Shown here one piece after another: positions 35,345 through 41,660 of a DNA stretch of 45,781 nt. Both the position numbers and the translations under genes were made by a program. This DNA comes from Deltaproteobacteria bacterium HGW-Deltaproteobacteria-4 (lineage in GTDB: Bacteria; Desulfobacterota; Desulfuromonadia; Desulfuromonadales; UBA2197). A model generated the notes under the pieces. The model saw only the letters and a list, made by a program, of their open reading frames with translations, ran no database searches and was not told the origin of the DNA. Numbering within the stretch: position 1 is the stretch's first letter; each line of letters starts with the position of its first letter. The stretch is from assembly GCA_002841765.1 (NCBI GenBank), contig PHAV01000023.1:1-45781 (forward strand), in the 5' to 3' direction.

Positions 35345-36756
35345 TTGTGGTCGCCCCACCCTTTCTTGTATTGATAATGATATTCCGGGAGATTGATCTT
35401 GCCGGTCACGTCATCGAACAGACTGTTCAGGAACTTGATGGGGACTCGGTAAGCCCGGTCCGCCAGCTCCTGGGCATCCGCCGCACTGCCGGAGCCGATC
35501 ACCCGCGGTGCATCCTCGAGGATCTCCCCGATCTCTTCCGTGGTCCCCTTGACCGCGTCGAGGATCTTGATGCCGGCCTCCACGCTCTTCCCGAACGGGC
35601 CGGAAATAGCCACAAGGACCTCCTTCGCCGCTTCCTGCCCCTTGTCCTCCAGAAACTCCCGGGAGGACGGTGGCTGAAGGAACTCGGTGAGCTCCACCTT
35701 CCCGTCCGCCACGCGATACCAGGAAGCCGCTTTCTCGTACCCGGCCGTTGCCTTGTCCTGCAGCCAGGAAGCGCCCTCGCCGTCCTCCCAAACAGACACT
35801 TTCGGCAGCGGTGCGACGGGCGCGTCCAGGCGCGTCCCTTTTTCCCAAGGCTGTTCCCATCCGGCCTTGAGGTCCACGACCTTTCCTTCGAGGGGAATCC
35901 CCTGGTCGGCCTGCCGCTTCGGTTGACCCGCGGCTTTTAACGCCGCCACGACGTCGCGGCTCTTTTCGGGACTCTTCCGGGAACGCGAGTGGGCGCCGCA
36001 ATAGTTGCTGACGCCCGAAAGTCGATCGGCTTCCTGCCGATACTGCACGGCTTGTCGCCTCAGCGCTTCGACCCGCCGCAGCTGGAGGTCCGTCTCCCCG
36101 AAGCTTTCTGCTCCGCCGCTTGCCGAAGACGCCGCATTCATCGCCGCGGACCGGCTGTCGCGCTTGAGGCGCTCGACCTCTGTGCGCAGCTCGCCATTCA
36201 ATTCCAGGCAGGTCTGGCGCGCCTGGTTCGCTGCCAGGGAGTAGGACTGCTGGGTTCGCCGGATGAGATCGGCGCTCCCCGAATTGCTGAAGGAAGGTAT
36301 GGGAGGAATCGATGGGCAGGAAATCTGCGGGATGCTGCAAGTCCCGGGATTGCCCAGGCAGGCGTCGATGGCCTGGAGCATCCGGCTGATGCCGCTCTCC
36401 ATCTGGGTGAAGTATTGCGAGAATCCAGGGACGAACTTCCGGTCGGTGTTGGCGGCCGCCACCCCCTGCCGGAGCTGCGACAGGATCGTCCGTGCCTGTG
36501 CTGTTTGGGCCTTGAGGGACTGCCGGAGGGCAGAGGTGTCGGAGGCGGGCGTCAGTCGGGTTTTGTCTGCGATGTTATCCCGGCCTTTCAGGAAACGCCG
36601 GCGCTCTTCGGATTTCCGTTCGGCTTCCTTCGCTTCCCGGTCAGCAGCAGCAGCATTTTCACAGAGACGATCCGGCCGATCGTTTCCAGGATCAGCCCAC
36701 GCGACAGGAGCCGGCAATGCATGAACGATCATGAGGATAACAATCCACCGTCTCAT
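35341..36756 (-). CDS. Exported coiled-coil protein of unknown function
   Basis: The 471-residue protein has a signal peptide (MRRWIVILMIVHALPAPVAWA). It then has charged helices rich in Ala, Glu and Arg (about 30-65), a Cys-containing Pro/Ser segment (CLGNPGTCSIPQISCPSIPPIPSF), another coiled-coil part (to about 250) and a C-terminal region with EILEDAPRVIGSGSAADAQELADRA. I do not recognise a family. ATG 36756 is preferred to 36777 because GGGAG lies ten bases upstream. It is coupled to the FecR-like gene by a GTGA overlap. Confidence 0.72.
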   Translation of the reverse strand: MRRWIVILMIVHALPAPVAWADPGNDRPDRLCENAAAADREAKEAERKSEERRRFLKGRDNIADKTRLTPASDTSALRQSLKAQTAQARTILSQLRQGVAAANTDRKFVPGFSQYFTQMESGISRMLQAIDACLGNPGTCSIPQISCPSIPPIPSFSNSGSADLIRRTQQSYSLAANQARQTCLELNGELRTEVERLKRDSRSAAMNAASSASGGAESFGETDLQLRRVEALRRQAVQYRQEADRLSGVSNYCGAHSRSRKSPEKSRDVVAALKAAGQPKRQADQGIPLEGKVVDLKAGWEQPWEKGTRLDAPVAPLPKVSVWEDGEGASWLQDKATAGYEKAASWYRVADGKVELTEFLQPPSSREFLEDKGQEAAKEVLVAISGPFGKSVEAGIKILDAVKGTTEEIGEILEDAPRVIGSGSAADAQELADRAYRVPIKFLNSLFDDVTGKINLPEYHYQYKKGWGDHK

Positions 36757-36781
36757 CCGGTCTGTTCTCCCTTGCATAGGC

Positions 36782-36821
36782 TTTGTCAGTGGTTTGTCAG
36801 TGGTTTGTCAGTGGTTTGTCA
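36782..36821. repeat. 11-bp tandem repeat, 3.6 copies
   Basis: TTTGTCAGTGG is repeated three full times plus TTTGTCA, with no mismatch. It covers the stop codon of the gene at 36808 and the gap to the next gene. On the minus strand the coding end MTNH-stop comes from the first copy. Copy-number change would alter the spacer length, not the protein. Confidence 0.9.
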
Positions 36822-37515
36822 TCGAGGCAACGAAAGCCCGGTGGTTCTCTTTGAACTGCTCCATGCGCCGGCTATCGCCGTCGACCTTTCGTAACAGCTC
36901 ATCGGCGGCGACAAGCAGGAACTTCGCATTCGCGATGGCACTGAGCCGGTTATGGGCCTCCATAAGCCGGTTGCCCTCATTCTCGAGCTCATCGGCACGC
37001 ATCTCGAGCGGACCGGCCTTCTTCTCGGCCTCCATGGACAGTTGTCCCGCCTGCCCCTGGGCCGCCATGACGCCTTTGGCATCCATTGCCTGCTGACCCT
37101 GGATGAACTTACCGGTCAAGGTAGACGTCAGAGCGGAATTGGCCGAAAGTTGACCACCGCCCATGCTCGAAATGATGCCGAACATTTCGCCAATAAGACC
37201 GGAGACGGCGGCACTCTGTTCCGCCTGGTTTCTCAGCATCTCCCCTTTTTGCGAAGAATCCGAGCGGAACCCGCCGGCCTTTTTTCTCAGGTCGCTGGCC
37301 GCCTCGTACTTCTTGTTTGCCGTCGCTTTCAGGAGTACCGCCTTGCGCGTCAGCGACTCCCCTTCTTTCTTCAGTCCGTCCGCTTCGGACGCGGACATCA
37401 AAGGCAGCGCAGCTTCGGTCCTGGGCAGGAAAAGGGGATTTTCCGCCCTGGCCAGGCTCGGGGCGCCGAGAAGACATATCGTGATAATTCCGGCCTTGAT
37501 AGTCACGTATTTCAT
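36808..37515 (-). CDS. Exported coiled-coil protein
   Basis: The 235-residue protein has a signal peptide (ITICLLGAPSLARA) and a mature part of long amphipathic helices (LKKEGESLTRKAVLLKATANKKYEAASDLRKKA cited in part, then MRADELENEGNRLMEAHNRL). A Gly/Ser stretch (IISSMGGGQLSANSAL) separates two helical halves. No family is recognised. Its start overlaps the stop of the lipoprotein gene upstream. It may bridge periplasmic components; this is an inference from shape only. Confidence 0.72.
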   Translation of the reverse strand: MKYVTIKAGIITICLLGAPSLARAENPLFLPRTEAALPLMSASEADGLKKEGESLTRKAVLLKATANKKYEAASDLRKKAGGFRSDSSQKGEMLRNQAEQSAAVSGLIGEMFGIISSMGGGQLSANSALTSTLTGKFIQGQQAMDAKGVMAAQGQAGQLSMEAEKKAGPLEMRADELENEGNRLMEAHNRLSAIANAKFLLVAADELLRKVDGDSRRMEQFKENHRAFVASMTNH

Positions 37516-38744
37516 AGTTCGCCTCCGAATTTTGCAACGAGACAGCTGGCAACGTAAAATTGTAACGGCCGATACAGGCCGTCCATCTCGAGCAGAAGGC
37601 GCTTTATATCCGCCCTGTCCCGCGCGATCGTCTTCTCCGCCATCTTGAAACGCTCAAGGGCCTTTCTTGCCGACACCGAAGCCTTTTCCCGGCCGACGTC
37701 CAGTCCTCCGAGGGGACCACTGCCCAGCACCTCCTCCGAAAGCTCGGCAGACTCCAGTTCGTCGGCGACGATCGAACTCGCACTAAAAGCAGCCTTGGCC
37801 ATCTCGTCCCGTTCGCCGTAAACCTTCCAGTGGGTTGCCAACTCTGTCCGCCGTTCCTCCGCCTTCGCCATCATCAGGAGCCCTTCGTCAAGAGCACCGC
37901 CGAGGCCGGGCTTGGCCTCCAGGATCACGGTGGTGCAAGCATCCGGCAAAGACCCGGAGTTCCCTCCTGTTTCGATTTCGTAAAGGGCATGTCGCAGAGA
38001 ATCAACATCACCGGTCTTTTTCCTGATTGCCGCAGACAAGGTCAGGGCGCAGCCGTATTTTTTAAGCCAAGGGCTATCTTCAACCGCCCGCGCGAGCGTT
38101 CCCGGAAAATTCGAGGATCCCGCCGGTGGCAGGGAAGAATTTGTCCACCTCTGAATTTCTGTTACGCGGGGGCTTTCCGGGAATTTCTGCAGGAAAGCCT
38201 TGAAACCGAATTGGTTCCCCCAGGCCCTGACCTGGGTGTAGCTCTTTTCGGAAAAAAACTTTCGCCCTTCATCGGCAAAGCGCGACTCCGGATATCGGAA
38301 CAGGAAATATTCCATGGCCACAGGAGAGGCTTCCTCGCGCGCGCCTTTAAATTCAAGCTCCTCGAGTTTGTTGCGGACGCTCCCCACTTCGACGTGACCC
38401 TTGAAATAGGTGATAAAATCGTAAAGGTCCGCGACCGATGTCTCTTTTTGAGCGGCCTTGACGGCAAGATCCACCACCATGGCGGCGGTCTGCGGATCGG
38501 GATTGGTCTTCATGGTCCGGACGCACTCGGAAACGGTGTCCGCCTTCATAATTTGGTCAATTTTCGATTTTTCGACTAACTTGCGAGCTTCACCCACATG
38601 ACCGCTTGACGGGTATTGCTGAACGAAATTTTGATATCCAGACGGGGTGTTAACCTCTTTCGCGATATTCCAGGCGGTGACTTCCGGAGAGGTGGCGCAA
38701 CCAGCTAGAGCTAAAACAAAAATCACTAAACAGAGTTGTTTCAT
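37512..38744 (-). CDS. Lipoprotein with repeat-like helices, first gene of the envelope operon
   Basis: The 410-residue protein has a lipobox (LALAGC) at residue 12-17. Helical segments follow with TPR-like spacing (GYQNFVQQYPSSGHVGEARKLVE, AMEYFLFRYPESRFADEGRKF, GFKAFLQKFPESPRVTEI). The repeated 'F...YP.S....EA' pattern is also seen in BamD/TPR lipoproteins. The C-terminal half is helical with two conserved Cys. The frame is open to 38846, but TTGGAG seven bases before ATG 38744 and the signal sequence decide the start. Its leader holds a run of eight C. Confidence 0.78.
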   Translation of the reverse strand: MKQLCLVIFVLALAGCATSPEVTAWNIAKEVNTPSGYQNFVQQYPSSGHVGEARKLVEKSKIDQIMKADTVSECVRTMKTNPDPQTAAMVVDLAVKAAQKETSVADLYDFITYFKGHVEVGSVRNKLEELEFKGAREEASPVAMEYFLFRYPESRFADEGRKFFSEKSYTQVRAWGNQFGFKAFLQKFPESPRVTEIQRWTNSSLPPAGSSNFPGTLARAVEDSPWLKKYGCALTLSAAIRKKTGDVDSLRHALYEIETGGNSGSLPDACTTVILEAKPGLGGALDEGLLMMAKAEERRTELATHWKVYGERDEMAKAAFSASSIVADELESAELSEEVLGSGPLGGLDVGREKASVSARKALERFKMAEKTIARDRADIKRLLLEMDGLYRPLQFYVASCLVAKFGGEL

Positions 38745-38962
38745 TCCTTCGCTCCAAGTATCTGTCTTTATTATGAGGGAGTTCGAATAATCCAACGGTT
38801 GGGGGGGGACACTATTCACTTCCGTCGTTGCCTCCGGAAACCGCAAACATAATTAATCAAAAAGAACGTCATTTGACAACAAACAAATGAATCAGCGAGG
38901 TTTTTTTCTGTGGCAGCGACACTGGCAAATAAACCTGGCGGTTGACACTAAACCCCGGTTTT

Positions 38963-39065
38963 ATCCCCTCACCCGGCCTTCGGCCACCCTCTCCCGCTGG
39001 TAGAGGGGAGACTATTTTACCTTCTCCATCAGGGAGAAGGTGCCCCGTAGGGGCGGATGAGGAGT
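38963..39065. repeat. REP-like intergenic element
   Basis: The stretch runs from TCCCCTCACCCGGCC to GGGCGGATGAGG and has three small hairpins: CCTCT/AGAGG, CCTTCTCC/GGGAGAAGG and GCCCC/GGGGC. Elements with these CCCTCACCC...GGATGAGG edges are common between genes in many proteobacteria. It has no coding capacity. Confidence 0.65.
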
Positions 39066-39244
39066 GTTTTTGATTAAGAGCACAAACCAAACCGGACAAC
39101 ACTGAGTTACGCAGAGAAATGGCGGAACATCAATAGCCTGTAATCGTAATAAGTTAGCAGGGGTTTTTCTTAGCGGTGTAAAATCCGGAGGAGACTGGTG
39201 GACACCCCCAATCCTATTTAAACTGAGGGCATTATAAAAAAAAA

Positions 39245-39507
39245 CAAGAAGCTGCATTGGGAGTACGCTAGTTTTAGCGTCTCAACTGGCAACCAGTCCC
39301 TTCTTCTTGTTAAGGGATTGCCTGATACCAGTCCCCCATATTTCAGGGGCTCAAGCAGCTTCTTGACTTTATGAAGTTGTTTGGGAGAGCGCCAGCTTTT
39401 TAGTCTAGCGTTTCAACTGGTCGATTTAAGATCCAGTCCCTCATATTTCAGAGGCTCAAACAGCTTCTTGATTATAAGCATACCCCTGAACCAGGGCCTG
39501 TCAATGG
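39245..39507 (+). ncRNA. Structured two-unit repeat, copy B
   Basis: Same two-unit design as at 26243 and same strand. Unit 1 is 39245-39365 and unit 2 is 39372-39470. In unit 2 the last hairpin is CCTC/GAGG instead of CCCC/GGGG, and the outer stem is GAAGTTGT/ACAGCTTC, so stems are kept while bases change. Unit 1's second hairpin extends with CCCTT...AAGGG, as in copy A. The tail TACCCCTGAACCAGGGCCTG matches copy A's tail. No gene is directly downstream. Confidence 0.6.
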
Positions 39508-39655
39508 CGAGATTTAAAAGAAAAAAGGCTGTTAACACAATAACTTGAATGATTGAGAACCTGATACAACTTTAGTTGTAGTCACAACCCCAAGGTGGGC
39601 AATTTTTCAAAATCCGAGAGATAGTCAGATGGTCGGGGCAAACTGAGCTTTCACC

Positions 39656-39677
39656 GGAACCTCTAGGGAACCTCTAG
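39656..39677. repeat. Direct repeat pair GGAACCTCTAG x2 (left)
   Basis: Two perfect 11-bp copies abut. A near-identical pair is at 39924, in the same orientation, with the tRNA fragment between them. The 11-bp period places the copies on the same face of the helix, as arm-type sites for tyrosine recombinases often are. Confidence 0.7.
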
Positions 39678-39691
39678 GGGGTAAAACGACA

Positions 39692-39723
39692 AAGGACTTA
39701 GCCCAATTAAGAGCTAAGTCCTT
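39692..39723 (-). terminator. Terminator copied with the tRNA 3' end
   Basis: AAGGACTTAGC and GCTAAGTCCTT form an 11-bp perfect stem, 8 bp past the 3' end of the tRNA fragment on the minus strand. It has T-rich flank on the plus side (TTGTTTTTA). It matches the tRNA-Ser terminator in type. Confidence 0.75.
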
Positions 39724-39730
39724 GTTTTTA

Positions 39731-39777
39731 TGGTGCGCCTCGAGGAATTCGAATCCCCGGCCTTCTGATCCGTAATC
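39731..39777 (-). other. 3' fragment of an Arg-type tRNA (integration scar)
   Basis: On the minus strand this carries part of an anticodon loop (TTACGGA, anticodon ACG if the loop is placed so), a variable region, a T-arm (GGGGATTCGAATTCCTC) and GAGGCGC-A-CCA, which fits the 3' half of tRNA-Arg. The 5' half (D arm and 5' acceptor strand) is missing; the sequence loses match right of about 39777. This is what remains on one side when an element integrates in a tRNA 3' end. The intact gene would lie beyond the right edge. Confidence 0.7.
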
Positions 39778-39923
39778 GTAAATTTCAGCTATTACGTCGC
39801 AAGAGTCAAAATCGGTAAAACCTCCCAACAGCCGCCATTTTCCCTTTTTCGATGGAAAACAACCGGCTAGTGGGCGTTTGACGGTACGAAATCCAAAGTG
39901 GCAGTCCTAACTTACGTTGCACA

Positions 39924-39945
39924 GGAACCTCTACGGAACCTCGAA
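39924..39945. repeat. Direct repeat pair GGAACCTC x2 (right)
   Basis: GGAACCTCTAC then GGAACCTCGAA, period 11 bp. They match the pair at 39656. A third partial site (CGGAACG) follows at about 39953. See the left pair for the suggested role. Confidence 0.65.
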
Positions 39946-40031
39946 CGATTTTCGGAACGTTTGTCCGATTGGTCAGAAGGTCTATGAATCCTATTATTTT
40001 TACAACAACGTTGATTACACATAAATCAGCT

Positions 40032-41465
40032 TTATTGCTTTGTTGCAAGCTGTTCATAGCCCAGCAAGGATGAAGGGCTGAATCTTTCGAATCCCCAGCG
40101 TGGTAACTCTCTTTTTCCATCTTTAAAGCTCTTAAGCAACTCATCAAGATCGGAGGGTACATTGATTCCGAGCAGGCACTTGATTCTGTTAAAATACTGG
40201 GCAGAAACCGATCTGGCGAATATTTCAAATGGGCTGCGGTAGTGCCCTAAATACAGAAGTGTTTCTGGAAACCAACCAAAGTTATCACTATCAACTAGCT
40301 CTTCTCTTAAAAAGAGAACAAAGTCTGCTTGCATCAGGTATTTGAAGTCAATACCTGTTCCAAGATGTCTTTCCTTCAAGAGGTCGGCCCGTAATGATGC
40401 CCGCTCTAATTTGAGCCTATCATTTCGGTGTTGCAGAGATCGCATGTACTTTCGGAACACAGTATATGAAGCCATTACATTGTGCCCGTGCTCTGAATTA
40501 CCGGACAGGTAGTAATGCTGGCCCATAAGTAAAGAAGCTTGTGTGAACCGTTCGTACTTCACCAAGATGGCGATGGTGTAGAGGAAGAGCTCATGAACGA
40601 TGAACTTGAAGTTGTCGTAATCCCATTCATGTCGTTGGTGTGCATTTTCCGGACGGTCCATATACGGTATCAGCGACTCAAAAAATCGATGCAGTTTTTG
40701 CATGGAATCGTCGGAGGGATCATATTGCGTTATTGTCACGAGTAATTGGATGAACTCATTACGATATGGTAGAAAATCCTGAATACTCTGGACAACGGCA
40801 TCATCAAATTCACCGTCAGTCTTACTAATCCTGAATCGTTCCAGGTTCTGAGCAAAAAGATCTAAGTATTCACTTAGAAGCCCGGACGCCGCAGGCTTGC
40901 TGGATTTTATGGCATCCATGGTTCGCTTGAATAGTGCGGTCGTGCCGAGAGATATTGCTGGCCCTTCTGTCGCAAAGATCGGTGCCTTGCCAAGCTCGGG
41001 TTTGACGTACAGTGGTTTGTCGAATACCCACCGGAGAAACTTTTCAAAGTTGTCCGCGTAAGTGTCAGGCTCGCTGAGATCAATATAAATGCGGGACTTG
41101 TAATATGTAGGCAGGCACGCCTTACCCGCCTCGTCTTTTTCTGTGACTATCGCGACGAACTTGACCTGTTGCTGTTGCTCATAAACTTGCCGCGAGATGA
41201 TCTGAGTCTCTGTGCCGACTCCACCACTTCTGCCGTCAGCTTTATCGGCATAAACGCTGTCAGATATGATGGCAACCTTTTTAATATCAGGGTCTGTGAC
41301 CATCTTTTCCATGAAGGCATAGGCGTCATGACCTTCCCGCAGATCCCATTTGTCGAAGATCACATCGATCCCAGATTCCCGCAGTTGCGTCGCAAGATCG
41401 ACCACCCATTGTTCATGTGAAGGATTGGACCAGCTATAGGAAATGAAAAGTTTTGGAGCGTCCAC
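40032..41465 (-). CDS. SEFIR (TIR-fold) domain protein
   Basis: Residues 1 to about 150 form a SEFIR-type TIR-like domain: PKLFISYSW, then GIDVIFDKWDLREG, AFMEKMV and KADGRSGGVGTETQIIS. In bacteria such domains are known from anti-phage proteins, where they act as NAD-cleaving or signalling effectors. The remaining 330 residues are mostly alpha-helical (LERFRISKTDGEFDDAVVQ, RNDRLKLERASLRADLLKE) and fit no family that I know; they may sense or regulate. The GTG start has AAGGGG eight bases upstream. It lies downstream of the GTPase gene on the same strand, 195 bases away, and both are inside the tRNA-Arg-scarred island. Confidence 0.85.
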   Translation of the reverse strand: MDAPKLFISYSWSNPSHEQWVVDLATQLRESGIDVIFDKWDLREGHDAYAFMEKMVTDPDIKKVAIISDSVYADKADGRSGGVGTETQIISRQVYEQQQQVKFVAIVTEKDEAGKACLPTYYKSRIYIDLSEPDTYADNFEKFLRWVFDKPLYVKPELGKAPIFATEGPAISLGTTALFKRTMDAIKSSKPAASGLLSEYLDLFAQNLERFRISKTDGEFDDAVVQSIQDFLPYRNEFIQLLVTITQYDPSDDSMQKLHRFFESLIPYMDRPENAHQRHEWDYDNFKFIVHELFLYTIAILVKYERFTQASLLMGQHYYLSGNSEHGHNVMASYTVFRKYMRSLQHRNDRLKLERASLRADLLKERHLGTGIDFKYLMQADFVLFLREELVDSDNFGWFPETLLYLGHYRSPFEIFARSVSAQYFNRIKCLLGINVPSDLDELLKSFKDGKRELPRWGFERFSPSSLLGYEQLATKQ

Positions 41466-41483
41466 GGATTCGTCCCCTTAAAT

Positions 41484-41567
41484 TTATTTTATCGGCCAGC
41501 CGCCATGCTCAATTACCTTGTCGATCTCAGCCATGATGTCAATCTGCATTGGAATTTGACCCATCAT
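41484..41567 (-). CDS. Possible 27-residue peptide between the GTPase and SEFIR genes
   Basis: A short frame (MMGQIPMQIDIMAEIDKVIE and a further seven residues) lies in the 195-base gap, with the stop 19 bases before the SEFIR start codon. The peptide is amphipathic. No clear ribosome site precedes it, so it may be a remnant or chance. Listed because the gap is otherwise unexplained. Confidence 0.25.
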   Translation of the reverse strand: MMGQIPMQIDIMAEIDKVIEHGGWPIK

Positions 41568-41660
41568 CGGCGCTTTGATTTAACCGTTGAAGCGGTAATC
41601 TTTTAACAGTCAAGCAGTTACCCCCTTTCCTTGTGTTTGTAACAGCATCTAAGAATAATC

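Larger units (their letters stand above)
38745..39730. other. Gene-free accessory region
   Basis: Nearly 1 kb with no convincing gene. It contains the operon leader, a REP-like three-hairpin element (38963-39065), the second structured repeat (39245-39507), a pair of 11-bp direct repeats (39656-39677) and a terminator (39692-39723). Short ORFs here have no recognisable product. Confidence 0.6.

Noticed and set aside
34238-35374. 378-codon plus-strand frame opposite the FecR-like gene
   Set aside because: Arg/Gly-rich shadow; the minus-strand gene has a signal peptide and translational coupling on both ends.
38801-38808. Run of eight G as a phase-variation switch for the envelope operon
   Set aside because: It lies in the leader about 57 bases upstream of the start codon, not in a coding frame or promoter spacer that I can define; eight bases is also short.
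39806-40228. 140-codon minus-strand frame beside the tRNA scar
   Set aside because: It overlaps the end of the SEFIR gene in another frame, has no ribosome site and spans the GGAACCTC repeats, so it is not a likely gene.
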